Source: Siniperca chuatsi (lineage: Eukaryota; Chordata; Actinopteri; Centrarchiformes; Sinipercidae). Taken from it: a stretch of DNA of 64,000 nt. How positions within the stretch are numbered: position 1 is the stretch's first letter; each line of letters opens with the position of its first letter. This document shows positions 9,351 to 20,825 of the stretch, one piece after another. Under the pieces are notes generated by a model, which saw only the letters and a program-made list of their open reading frames with translations, was not told where the DNA came from and did not search any database. The position numbers were made by a program, and so were the translations under genes. Location: the NCBI RefSeq assembly GCF_020085105.1, contig NC_058064.1, positions 20,189,323 through 20,253,322 on the forward strand, read 5' to 3'.

Positions 9351-10700
9351 TCTCTTCTTCTTCTTCTTCTGTTGAGTTTTATGGCGGTTGGCGTCCCTAC
9401 TTGCGCATTACCGCCACCTACTGAATTTGAACAGCTTCACAGTTTAAACTATTTACAATGTCCACCCAACGTGATCCCATGCCATAGTCCATTCTATAAC
9501 CCAGACCCAGCTGTCTGAGTTGGTGCAACTCCTTCCCTCAGTGTAACATCCAGACCCTCTCCAGAAATGTCCACAACATTCAAGAATCTTCTTGCAGCGT
9601 CCAGCACCATCTTAATCCTTTCTGACTTCCCCTTCATTTCAGCCTCACAGTTTATAACCGTGGCAATAAATGCCAGAAATCGCTTCTTGTCCATACTGAT
9701 GTTCTGCTCATCTCCATTTCCTTTCTTCTCCTTTTCCTTCTGAACTACCACCCTTTCACCGTTCCTCTCCATACTCTTAGCAGCTTCCGCATATGACAAT
9801 CCCTTTTCCGCTCTGATCTTATTCATTTTTATTTCCTTAATTCTTTTTGGACACTGTGCTGATCCCGTATGGTGGTTTCCCTCACAGTGCAGGCACTTTG
9901 CTTGCTCTTTCTCCACTTTACACTTCTCCATATTACAATTGTCCTCCCCACATCTCCCACATCTCATGCCTCCTCTACATAATGAAGCAACTCGTCCATA
10001 TTCCTGACAGCAGAAACACCTGAGAGGCGCTCTCTCATACGGCCTCACCCTGTAGCACACATAATCTAAGTACACTCTTTCTGGTAAATCCCCCTCAAAC
10101 GTCAAACACACTGAGTTACTGTCCTCCTTTTCCCCATTTCTGAATCTTGTCAGCCATCTTGCCTCACACACACCTTCAACCTCCCGAAATGACTCGGCCT
10201 CCACCGACAGTGGCATGCCGCTTACTACCCCCTTCTTCTTTACTTCTGGTCCGAGTGGGAAGCAGTCCACACTGCTGTAATCTCCAAACGCATGAATCTT
10301 CAGAGCTCTGTCTCTCTGACGCTTTGACACATTCAATGATAACCATCCCACTTCCTGTTATCCTGACCGATCTGACATCTCCGAGCTTTCCTCCTACAAA
10401 CTTTCCGACCTCATGTGGATTCTTGAAAATGCCGTCTGTCTGTGTCACAGCTATCATCCCAACAACATACTTCTCCTCTTTCTGACCGGATTCACTTGAG
10501 TTACTCTTCTTCCTTTTCTTTTTATTTTCAAATCCTCTCGAGTCCTCGTTTCTAATTTCGCCCTCTGATTCCTCCTCTGACTCCATTTCCGCCAAACCGA
10601 CGCTCTCTCCTCTCCTCTCTCCTCCGTCCTCCTGCCTGTGACCCGGAAATCGATCTCCGCCCGCCATCTTGAAGGACATCTAAATTCCCTAAAGTGCATC
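9351..10700 (-). mobile_element. I/Nimb-like LINE with ORF1 only (half-LINE)
   Basis: The minus strand encodes a gag-like ORF1. It begins with ATG at 10679 (MSFKMAGGDRFPG), runs through a Glu/Lys-rich segment to VIIECVKASE, then needs a shift near 10310-10320 to continue as RQRDRALKIHAFGDYSS and on to a stop at 9494. Three zinc knuckles follow one another: CFCCQEYGRVASLC (its His is replaced by Arg), CGRCGEDNCNMEKC and CLHCEGNHHTGSAQC; then comes KGLSYAEAAKSM. Directly after the ORF1 stop lies the family's 3' end (about 9440-9351), with the TGGCGGTAATGCG and CGCCAACCGCCATAAAACTC blocks and a (GAA)n tail. There is no ORF2 (endonuclease/reverse transcriptase), so the copy is an internal deletion or half-LINE. 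The family name is from memory. Confidence 0.75.
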
Positions 10701-10799
10701 TCAAGGAGAGAGGAGGCTTGCCGGAGGAGCTATGAGCGAGCAGGTGGATCCTTTGGGGAAATCTTTTCGGCACCCGTGACGTATAAAAGAGGCGTGACA

Positions 10800-11212
10800 C
10801 TGGACGGATGATGTAGCTGTGTTTCGTCTGGTAGTGCCTCTTGATATTGAATTCCTTGAAAACAGCTACAGTCTCTTGGCAAATTAGGCAGTCACAGTTG
10901 TTTCGTATTTCAGTGAAATTCTCCAATTTCCACTTGTCCTGGAAGCGGCAGCCCTCGCAGTTAACTTTCTTTTTTAGTTGCAGTCGCCATTTCAGAAATG
11001 GGCGGAAAGGATCACACAAGGGTCAGGCGGCGAGAGTGTGGCCACAGGTCTACTGCCATCTTCTGGTGAAATATAAAATAGCTTTTTTTGCACGCATGTA
11101 TTTCACTGTTGTCAACAGTGCTGGCGGGCCGCATATTATTGATTTTATGACAGATGCTGCGGGCCGATGGAAATTTGAACTCAGCCCCCGGGCCGGACTT
11201 TGGACATGCCTG
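10800..11212 (-). mobile_element. 5' end of a Zaphod/ZBED5-like hAT element
   Basis: On the minus strand, the terminus at 11212 starts CAGGCATGTCCAAAGTCCGG, a hAT inverted-repeat end I recall as widespread in vertebrates, followed by GC-rich leader sequence. A frame from 11019 then encodes GCRFQDKWKLENFTE, CDCLICQETVAVFKEFN and IKRHYQTKHS. This is the N-terminal BED-type zinc finger (C-x2-C...H-x3-5-H) of the GTF2IRD2/ZBED5/SCAND3 class of hAT transposases. The sequence breaks off near 10810, where the 5' region of the LINE begins, so the rest of the transposase is missing. The 155-codon frame 10552-11019 is a hAT/LINE read-through chimera. Confidence 0.7.
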
Positions 11213-11382
11213 CCTTAGTCTGTTGCAGGCCACATTTTGGCTTTAAATCACTTTTCTCGGCTCAAGGAAAGTTTTACAAATATAAAACCTCCATGGATAA
11301 AAAAATTCATAATAAAATACGGACGGTTACACTGATCTGCAGGCTGCAGTGTGTTTACGACGCACTAGCAGCCCTCAGCACA

Positions 11383-11620
11383 CAAACGCTGTATTTTGCA
11401 CATTCATATTTCTGCAGATAAATAAATAGTTGTGGAACCAAATGTGTGTATATATATATATATATACTGTATATAGTGGCTGTTCTTTTATCTGAAAACA
11501 AGTATATACTACTATATATGTAAAAAGGCATGTAATGCTTATGCTGTTAATTTCACCATTATACACCGGTAAGCTCAGTATTTAAAACAAGTGAAAGTGC
11601 ATAGGTTAAAATAAGATGGC
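11383..11620. repeat. Dispersed repeat shared with 47.1-47.36 kb
   Basis: The blocks ACACAAACGCTGTATTTTGC, GCAGATAAATAAATAGTTGT, GTGGCTGTTCTT and AAAACAAGTATATACT recur in the same order at about 47095-47220. The next block, with TTAAAATAAG, also matches (to about 47355). The second copy sits inside the MITE at 46307-47537, so this is probably a truncated relative. A short (TA)n lies at 11451-11466. Confidence 0.65.
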
Positions 11621-12049
11621 TTTAACTACTTGTTGTTAGCGTTTAGCTACTTTGGCTGTGCTGTTACAGAGTCAGTTAATCGGGCTGAAGCTGCACGGCT
11701 AACTAGCTGAGGGCAGCTAACATTACAGTTAGCAGCAGTTAGCGGTTAGCTACTTTGGCAACAAGTGAAGCTATCTGTTCATCAGTAAACTCCGTAAATC
11801 ACTAAATGAATTAATGTATAAATGAATAAAATGGAAAATTAAATGGGAAAGTAATAAATAGGGGATTTAGTAGTTTTGTAAATAAATACAGAAGCAAATT
11901 ACAACAGAAATATCAATTTGTGTCACATTTATAAGTTATTTATGATTAATTTTGTACATTAATTGTATTATTATTTTTGGTGCATTAATGGCATATTAAT
12001 TTATTTATTGAGTCATTTATTTATTTTTGATTTTGGCAGTTCCGGTCCT

Positions 12050-12245
12050 CCATAGCTCTCATCATTGTCCATTTTCAATAAAGATTATTGAAAACAAAAA
12101 AAAGAGCTTTGTTATTTTACATAGCTCGCCGACGTCAAGCCTGAGCGCAGCCTCTCAAACTAAGTAACGCCAATCCTTCCGTATTCTCTAGGGTCCACAG
12201 TAACTGCCTTTCTTTATCTAGCTGAGAAGACGTTACAGTAACACG
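12050..12245 (+). promoter_or_regulatory. tmbim4: TMBIM4 promoter / 5' UTR
   Basis: Sequence before the TMBIM4 ATG. It contains a CRE-like GACGTCA (about 12132-12138) and a CCAAT box within ACGCCAATCC (about 12167-12176), with no TATA box at the usual place. Such TATA-less layouts suit a housekeeping gene. The start of transcription is not determined. 11630-11770 upstream is full of GTTAGC/GCTAAC hexamers. Confidence 0.4.
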
Positions 12246-15200
12246 ATGAGTAGTGAAAAATACCCCCGGTCCTCTATTGAAGACGATTTTAACTATGGCA
12301 CAAATGTTGCTACAGCCAGCATCCAGATCCGTATGGGTGAGTGGAGCAGCATGATGTTTGGGTCGTAGTATTGACAGCACCTTGCCACGTCAGTTAACGC
12401 TAGTTAACGTTAATTACTGTAGAAACATAGATTACTGCCATTGTACTGTTGTTATTATAGCTATCGTTAACAACCATGTATTAGCTCGGTTTCCAGCACA
12501 ATGCTAGCTGGATAGCACTGGTTTAAATATAAGGTTAGCTAACAGTGAAACCATTACAGGAACAATGTTGTTAGCACTGATAAAGTTATATGGTTTAAAC
12601 ATAACTGACGTTACTTTGAAAAGGTTTACCTTGGCTTGAAGTAACACCTGTACCACTTATTGTTAAGTAAACGAGCTGCTTATACTGGGCCAAAGTCAGC
12701 ATTACCTTTACTGTTTCTGCTTGAGATTGAACTATAGCTAGCTGTTAACGTTAAAGCAAGCTGAGTTTCTCACAAATAAACACACACAGGTCGTTGCCTC
12801 TGGGTCAAAAAAGTGTACACATCCAGCTGAGGATTCAGCCACTGTAATGCTGTGTCTGCACTGCTGTCTGTGTTGATCAGACTTCCTAAGGAAGGTGTAC
12901 ACCCTCCTGAGCTTGCAGATCATCCTGACCACAGCCACCTCTGCCCTCTTCATGTTCTCTCAAACCATCAAGGAGTTTGTCCATGCCAGGTGAGGATGGT
13001 CTGATCATCTTACCAAGATGTGAATGACTATAGTCCTATTTGGACTCTTACTAAAAGCATGAAACATAGTATAATCGTTTAGTCTTACTTAAAAACCGAT
13101 GTTGGAATTGTTGGTTGTGTGCATCTTTTATGAATAATATCCATGAAGCTTGTGTTGCCCATGTTGTCTGACTGACGGTCTGGTTTCTTCCTCAGTCCTG
13201 CTGTGGTTTTGGTTTCGTCTCTGGGCTCTCTGGTTCTTCTGCTGGCCCTGGCCATGTACAGACACCAACATCCAGTCAACCTCTACCTGCTGCTCGTATT
13301 TGTAAGCTTTTGTTGTTTCCAGTCTGTTTTATCACACTGGCTCAATGTTAGGTAATGCAACATTTAGATGAGCTATTTACCAGTTTCATTTTGTGATGCT
13401 GGATTAGCTGCCCAGTGATTGTAACCTTTACAGTTGCTGGTTATTTGATAATAGCTCCTAGCTGGTTAGCGTGTAAGTGCCACTAATTGTGTGTTGTTTT
13501 CAGACTCTGCTGGAAGCAGTTTCTGTGGCCACAGCTTGTAAGTACTTTTTGAAGGAGTCTGTCAGGCACCGTCCTTTGAGCCTGTTGGCAGACTGTCCTG
13601 ACTGCAGAGTCTTTCTCTCCACAGTGACCTTCTATGAATACTCCACTGTACTGCAAGCCTTGTTCCTGACCTGTGCTGTGTTTGCTGGACTGACAGCCTA
13701 CACCTTCCAGTCCAAGAGAGACTTCAGCAAAATGGGAGCAGGGTGAGTTTGTCATGGCCGCTGCTCACTGCTGATAGTCTGCACAGTGGTTTTATCAAAG
13801 CTGCTGTATTCCTCCTCTAGAGAGAGCCACCGTCAGACTTATAGTATCTTATCTGTTCTGTCCTTACAGGCTGTTCGCCTGCCTGTGGATCCTTATCATT
13901 GCAAGCTTCATGAGGGTAGGTGGAATTGCCTGACATTAATGTGCCTATTTCATATGAAAGAAATAAAAAGAGAGAAAAACACTGTCAGAAGGAGTGAAAC
14001 AAAGAGATAAAGACACATAAGAGGCCTTGTGAGGTGAATGCCAAATTCATTTTTGTTTTATGGCGGGTGGCAACCAGCGTTAAGGTGCATTACTATAACA
14101 AAGCAAAAACAGAAAGAAACGGAAATGATTTAAGAGCCGTTGGATTATTTACACTTATTATCATGTGTATTATTAACATGATATCAGTATTTTATTTTTA
14201 AATATCACGGTTATCGTCAATACCGGTATGTCGCGACACCCCTAATTCAGACAGAAGACTGCACTCAAGGAGCTGTGTAGCTGTGGGCGTGTCGCTACAG
14301 GTGAAATATGATCCAGGAAGTCTGGTGTAAGTAACAGGATCCATGAGTCTGAAGGCTTATTCGACAACAAAACACTGCACAGTGGTTTATGATACTGTGA
14401 GAAAGGATTTCATGGTAATCTACCAGGAATGTTTACTTGCATTTCTTTGTTTGGCCAACACAGCACCTTGCCAGATGATGTCGCATTAAGCCAGGTTCAG
14501 CTTATTTTGGCGTACAACTCCATGTTTTATTTATTTTTTTGCCAGATCCCTTTGCGTCATTGTTCCCATTGCATCAACGAAATGGCCGCATTGAAATGAA
14601 TGAGGAAGCTGTGTGTTTTTTTCAAGTCAGTCTGGAAGCAGCCAAAAAGAGAAAGGAAGAAAGAAATGAGCAAATAGAGAGAAATCAGAAAGAAAAATAT
14701 TCAGAAAGATACAAAGAAAAAGAGAAATTAAGAAACAAAGAGTAAAAACAACAGAAAGAGAAACCAATATAACAATAAAGAAACTGAAACAAAGACATAA
14801 TATAAGAAAAACAAACAAACTGAGAGAACAGACAAAGAGAGATGTGACCACAAATAAAACAGGAGTGCTCCAAAGATCACACATTACTTTTAGTTTCTGT
14901 TCTTTGCAGAATCAGTCTTAATCTTTACCAACATGTATTCAAGTTTGGTTTTTTTTAAGTGTGTTTGTCTCTGTGTAATGTGTTTATTTTATAATATCCA
15001 CACATCAGAGTGGATTGTTCTGCTCATGTCAAACCCACCTGCCAGAGAGCAGGAGAAAAATATGATGAAACTGTATGTTGTAGCTACCAGCATATAGAAC
15101 AATATGAAAAGGAGTTACATTAATTTCCATGTAATATAGGCTGAGGTAGAATTCTCATAGATGACATGGTAACATCACATTAACACAAACTGAGAATTAC

Positions 15201-18200
15201 AATTACAACTCAATTATCTATTTTGGAGCAAAACAGTGATCTGCCTTTAATAGCTAATCACGTGGCTCCATGTTGCCACTGGCACCGGTCTGACTCTACA
15301 GCGCTTATGCGTTGCTAGAAATTACGACTATAACTCAATCCAAATATGAACATATGGCTGCACAACTTGTAAACTATCCACACATCTATCAGTATCATCA
15401 ATGGACTAAAAACACAGCAACAGCAATATTACCAAAGCGATGGGTAACGAATCTCTCACTCAAGCTCATGTTACATTGTAACACAGTCCAGAACGTTCTA
15501 CACACAGTAGCATACTACTCATGAAGGCCAATAAATTAATCTTAGAGTTTCCACAGGTAGCAAGGCATTAAGACCCACAACAGCTACAGAGTAATTATGA
15601 CTTACATTTTGGGCTACACACATAACTTCAAGAAGTCCATTCACAGTTGTTGAGGTCCTTCCTCTTTAGCTTTCTGGGCACAAGTGATGAGTAAGAGGGC
15701 CCCGATGCGCTGACTCTCAACACTGATTGGTCAGGCATCTTTCTCTCTCTTGTCTCGAATGTTCTGGCCTTTGTTACAGATGGAGTAGTAGAAGATGAAG
15801 GGTCTATACTTTGACTCCCTTCCCCAGTAGCAGAGTCGCCGGATTATGCAGTGTTGGGCTGTGGCTGTTCCAGATATTTCCTAAGCCACTGTGTAAAGTT
15901 TAATCGTTCTAGGGGGTCTATATTTGATTATTCAACTTGTTATGTAATCATGCTTTTGACCTGGGTCAAGGCAGACATTGTCTCGGCTGTGGTGGGGAAA
16001 CAAGGTCACTCACGATATGAAATGCCTCATCCCTCACACGCCAATCTTTTTTATCCCCCTTGGATGCTGCTGCTGCTGATAGTGCCATCGCTTATTGGAT
16101 CGGCAGCACAAAATTAGATTTGGAAAAAACTAAAAACAGCATACAATAGCACAATGCAAATTCCACATAGAATTTTAAAATAATAATACAATGGTAGTGG
16201 TAATATTAATAAAATAATAATAGTAATAATAATTATAGGAATAATAATGATAAGAAGAAGAAGACAATAATATGACTAATAATAATAATAATAATTGTAG
16301 TAGCAGTTGTCGGGCAGGAACACAGGGGCAGCAGGTGGCCCACAATCACAGATCCAGACTCTGCAGCTCCGGAGGCAGAAATACCTGCTGAAAGCGACAG
16401 GAGAGAGGAGAGAGAAGATGTTGAGTTAGTAACATGCATTAATGGGAAAAGAATGCATATAGATGGAGAGGGAGAGGAGGAGAGAGGAGCTCAGTGCATC
16501 ATGGGAAGTCTCCCGGCAGTCTAGGCCTATAGCAGCATAACTAAAGGATGGTTCAGGATTCATCCAAGCCAGCCCTAACTATAAGCTTTATCAAAGAGGA
16601 AAGTCTTAAGCCTACTCTTAAATGTGGAGATGGTGTCTGCCTCCCGAACCCAAACTGGGACCTGATTCCACAGGAGAGGAGCTTGATAGCTGAAGGCTCT
16701 GGCTCCCATTCTACTTTTGGAGACTCTAGGAACCACAAGTAACCCTGCATCCTGGGAGCGCAGTGTTTTATTTGGGTAATAAGGTATTATGAGCTCTTTA
16801 AGATACAATGGTGCCTGACCATTAAGAGCTTTGTAGGTGAGGAGAAGGATTTTAAATTCTGTTCTGGAACCAGTGCAGAGAAGCTAATATTGGAGAAATC
16901 TGATCTCTTTTCCTAGTTCTTGTCAGTACACATGCCGCAGCATTCTGGATCAACTGGAGAGTCTTAAGGGACTTATTGGGGCAGCCTGATAATAAGGAAT
17001 TGCAATAATCCAAGTAACAAATGCAATGATAATGTATGAAAGTCGACCTCCTCCCCAGAGAGGGACTCGTTAATTGTGAGTGAGTGATTTATCTTAAACT
17101 TTGTCTTTACCCGCCGCTGTTTTCTCTTTTCTCACGTGTAGGGTATCGTTAGGATTTTATCGATACTACTCTTATCGATACTCCTTATCAGTTTTGGTTC
17201 TTTTTCATCACTAAATAATTGCTTTTTAAAAAACAGGATTAGATTTGAATATTATAAATATAACTAAATGTTGTTTCTAGAGCAGTAATGTTAACAACTA
17301 GGGTTGGGCCATTGAATGATGCCAATGTCCATTGCCGATGGCTGACAGGGCTGAAGTTGATGCTAACCTCGGTGATAACCACCTTCATTTGACCCAGCAG
17401 CTGGGAAGCAAGACACGGGAACTTCTTGGGTATTGAGGAGCAGCAGCGTTTATTCATGGGCAAACTATAACCTACACTGTACATTTACTGCCACTAGACA
17501 ACTTCACTGCTAACCTTTCCCTCTGCTTCGATCGCCAACACCTGTCTGCTCTGAGTGCAGCCACCGTCACTCTCTCTCTCTCGCTCGCTCGCCCACACAC
17601 TCACTACACACTGCCCTGTTGCTTAAAGGAGTCATGCTACTCTTATAACAAATGGGGAGGAAAAGTAAAGAAAGACCAGGTGAGTATGTGAGGATTGGCA
17701 ACAACGATGCCATTGTCCATCCCGATGTGGATGTCGTCATGTGCCATTTTGGTAGACAATGCCCAACCCTATTTACAACAGCAAAGTCACTATATAAACT
17801 CAATAATATCTCACTAAAAACAAATCTAAAATGTCAATAAAATAAATCATATTCCTGACATCAAATACTGAGTGATGTGTTCTTCATTCTTTCTAAATTT
17901 CAGTCAGTATCAGTCCTTCCTCGTGTCTTCTGTCCTCCCTCTGCTGCTGATGTGATTCACTGCCTGTAGGTAGGCCAGTGCTGGTAGAGGGACTGGTTTG
18001 TCTCAGCCAGCAGCTAACTTTACAAGAATTTGCCATGTGGAGGAGCTCAGCCGGGGAGAGGCTGCAGCGTGATACTATGGTCTTTAATGATTTAGCCCCG
18101 GGGCCCGTTTAATACTGGGTTTGGTTACTCATCCGTACTCGCGAGTGCCCGATCGGTACTGTGCATGTGCAACGCTCAAACAGAGATGAGAAGGAAGTGA

Positions 18201-18675
18201 GATGGCTCACTCCTTAGCTACGTCCATCATCAGCTCCGGACAAAACAATGTGTTTAATTATTTTTTACGTGAGTTGCTAGATTTACTAGCCCAACGTGGA
18301 ATTTTACTTGCCCCAATAAAGCTGTAAAGAGAAGCCAGCCTTGTCCCCCCTTCATGCTCATACAGTCTAGACCTGCTCTATAGGACAAGTGCAGTGAGAT
18401 AACTTCTATTATGAATTTGCGCTATATAAATGAATTGAAGTTGAATGCTGACTCTGGTCTCTCTGCAGTTCTTCTTCAACAGTGACAGCACAGAGCTGGT
18501 CCTAGCTGGTGCCGGGGCTCTGGTCTTCTGCGGATTCATCATCTACGACACCAACCTGCTGATGAAGCAGCTCTCCCCTGAGGAGCACATTCTGGCCTCC
18601 ATCAACCTCTACCTGGATATCGTCAACCTCTTCCTGCACATCCTGCGTCTCCTCGACTCTATGAAGAAGCACTGA
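12246..18675 (+). CDS. tmbim4: TMBIM4 / Lifeguard 4 (7 exons)
   Basis: Golgi/ER multipass protein of the BAX-inhibitor-1 (TMBIM) family, linked to calcium leak and protection from apoptosis (family knowledge). Coding exons: 12246-12336, 12881-12989, 13196-13301, 13504-13537, 13625-13742, 13870-13915 and 18469-18675. All have GT/AG borders, and together they give 711 nt, or 236 residues plus TGA (human 238). The N-terminus carries [13 protein letters not shown] and is followed by seven hydrophobic segments. The last exon has [13 protein letters not shown] (Asp195) and [13 protein letters not shown] (Asp218), the two aspartates that correspond to the pH-sensing pair of bacterial YetJ. Intron 6 (4.5 kb) has collected L2 and hAT insertions. 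Intron 4 is 87 nt with no in-frame stop. Confidence 0.97.
14030..14110 (-). repeat. LINE 3'-end fragment (I/Nimb-like)
   Basis: TTTTATGGCGGGTGGCAACC and GCGTTAAGGTGCATTA on the plus strand match in order the 3' end of the LINE at 9351-9440 (TTTTATGGCGGTTGGCGTCC, then TTGCGCATTACC). It is a 5'-truncated relic in TMBIM4 intron 6. The neighbouring 14110-16140 of the intron holds purine-rich and AT-rich sequence with nothing I can name. Confidence 0.6.
16146..17025 (-). mobile_element. L2-like LINE, 5'-truncated copy
   Basis: The minus strand encodes the reverse-transcriptase C-terminus with [39 protein letters not shown] and [15 protein letters not shown]. The terminal pattern P-x-L-W-N-x-x-P followed by F-K-S-R-L-K-T is characteristic of L2/CR1-group elements. 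It ends in a (TTA)n-rich tail and a short shared segment reaching 16146. A second copy at 60783-62050 is nearly identical over the common part and longer. Inserted in antisense in TMBIM4 intron 6. Confidence 0.8.
17299..17771. mobile_element. hAT-type MITE with target duplication
   Basis: A 473-bp element. The left end reads TAGGGTTGGGCCATTG, and the reverse complement of the right end reads TAGGGTTGGGCATTG. It is flanked by 8-bp direct repeats TTAACAAC (17291-17298) and TTTACAAC (17772-17779), which match at 7 of 8 positions. An 8-bp duplication and these ends point to the hAT superfamily. It has no transposase. A TATCGATACT-rich segment at 17140-17210 just outside could be part of another decayed copy. 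Confidence 0.8.
18290..18445 (+). repeat. L2/SINE-type 3' tail
   Basis: GACCTGCTCTATAGGACAAG, then AGTGAGATAACTTCTATTAT, then TTTGCGCTATATAAATGAAT and TGAAGTTGAA form the 3' terminus of an L2-tailed element in TMBIM4 intron 6. It stops about 25 nt before the exon 7 acceptor, so the tail supplies sequence close to that splice site. Confidence 0.6.
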
Positions 18676-20010
18676 GAGCTGCACTACCACTTTAAACTGC
18701 TTTTCCTATTCAGCTTGTTGTCAGTCCTCACTGAAACCCACAGATACGACTGATGCTATGATTACCCTGCATTCATGTGAGTGTTGCCATCCTGAAGTTC
18801 ACCAAAATTTAGATTTTAGAGGGGAATCTTCATAAATTAAAAAACCTGTCTGTGCTCGGTGAACTCTCTTTACAGGCAGCTGCACTAAGTGCTTCTGTTT
18901 AATTCACCCATACTTTTTGTAGCTGATTCTGCTTTTGAATTAAGTCGATCTATATCAAGTAAGCTTTGTTTATTCTGAAACCAAAATGTACTCATCATAG
19001 GAGACAGCCAGTGAGTTAAAGGTATACTACATGTTTTGATATAGAGCCCACTAGCACCCCCAACTGGCCTAATTGCAGCTCACCCTGTACTTTTCAGTCC
19101 TGCATAGACACATTCCAGTTTTTCGGTGGCGGATTAATCCACATTTGGTGCTCTAATGAGTGTTTCTGGCTGGACTGTGTATGTGACATTGAGTCAATAT
19201 ACTAAAATGGAGCTCTATGGCGCAGAGAAATCAGATATATCAGGCTTAGTTTATCTTTTCATGGGATTTGTTGACAATAAGATGAATATCATATCACCAG
19301 CTTTATCCTTTAAAATATTGAGAGAATATATACAGTATATAATATATATAATATCTTATAGTGATATTGCCCAGCTTCACCAGTTTGCTGCACTGAGCTC
19401 TGGAACTGAGCCATGGACGGGGTTTGTGCTTGTTAAACAGTGGACACAGTTGAGATTCAAACATTAACAGTGAGCTGGTAGGACATTTTTTGATATGGGG
19501 CACTGGTGGATGCTGTAACAAATGTAGGTAGTACATTTTTCAAAGTATCTCAGCAGTAGTTGTGGTTTCAGATCTATCATTCCACTAATTTATTCTCAAA
19601 CTGAATTTATTGTTGAATGTTTTCAATCTTGTCAAAAATGAGTTTATATTCCATCAGTGTACTGCGTTTGTAAGTGTAGCTGCTCCCCTCTCATGTTCCA
19701 CATCTGTTAATGACGCACAACAGCAAGATGACATTGATGATTATATGTTCATTATAATAAAGTTAAAGTGCATGCCTGGGTTTATTAATATCTGTGATTG
19801 TACACATGCTTATGGTGTAAATGTAACAGTGTACAGTTTTTGGGATCAAGAGCTGAACTTCTGTGAAACGTGAAGTACTGAAGTTAGTGAAGCGTCTAAT
19901 CTGAATGGTTAAGAGAAATACTGTTTTGTTGATTATGATTAATTTCTGGTCTCCTTTTGCATTCTTTATGGAGCCGTCAGTCGTGGAAATAAAGATTGTT
20001 TCCATAGTTT
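18676..20010 (+). other. tmbim4: TMBIM4 3' UTR region
   Basis: Unbroken non-repetitive sequence after the TMBIM4 stop. A clear AATAAA at 19988-19993 is followed by GT/TTT-rich sequence and could set a 3' UTR of about 1.3 kb. Earlier weaker signals exist (for example ATTAAA at 18836). No second gene is seen. A frame at 19156-19467 has no recognisable product. Confidence 0.4.
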
Positions 20011-20825
20011 CCAAAAGTATCAAGTTTTAGAGCTATGGGTTTTCTTCCTTGTTTGACCTGTTTTTGTGTGGGTGTTCTGCTGGAACATCTTTTAGCCATA
20101 CGTACACATTTTGCCCTACTACCACACAACACCAGAAACAAATGACTTTATTATCAGAATTAGAACTTTTGTCTCACAATCCGGAGATTTTTTGCAAACC
20201 TTGCAGATTTATTTGATCTATTCTCTAAAAGAATGTGGACAATAGGCTTAAAATATTAAATGACTTAAAGGGGGTGAATATTGTTTTAATTGGATATTTA
20301 GTTTTTTATTTGTACTTATTATTCAAACTACAGTCCACAGTCGGAATATATGATTTGGTATACCAAGGAGAAGGTTGTACATCTGGTCTATAACAATAAA
20401 TCTTATGGCATCATAGGAGGAACTCAGACCATCTTGCTCCATACTCATACTACAGCCCAGCGTAACAAAATTATACTGTATATTAATGTTGGCAACAATA
20501 ATAATAATAATAATCGAGACAGCATTTAAATATCTTCACATTTCTTCCTTGATTTTCTCCATAAGTGTTTGTAGAATGGTCATAAGGGCGTGTTTTTCAC
20601 ACATTTGTACCATCCCGTCTTATTCATAGCTTTATTCCACTGTGTATGTCGTCCTGCGCTGTGAACAAACACCATACTGCAGAAAATGATCACGCATGTC
20701 CATTTCCTCAAGGAGTTGGCTGGAGAATGCTGTAACAAATTCAGCACAGAGTCTTCCCCATTATCCACATAAAATGTCTGATACAGAGAAGACGTGACAT
20801 ACTTCTGTAACTGATGTAGCACACA
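20011..20825. other. Intergenic, nothing recognised
   Basis: AT-rich sequence between the TMBIM4 3' end and the next repeat. A short (AAT)n run lies at about 20499-20515. The minus-strand frame 20580-20879 runs into the neighbouring MITE and shows no domain. Confidence 0.4.

Noticed and set aside
14539-14884. Lys/Glu-rich plus-strand frame and its hydrophobic mirror on the minus strand
   Set aside because: Both arise from a GAAA/AGAA-rich purine tract in TMBIM4 intron 6.
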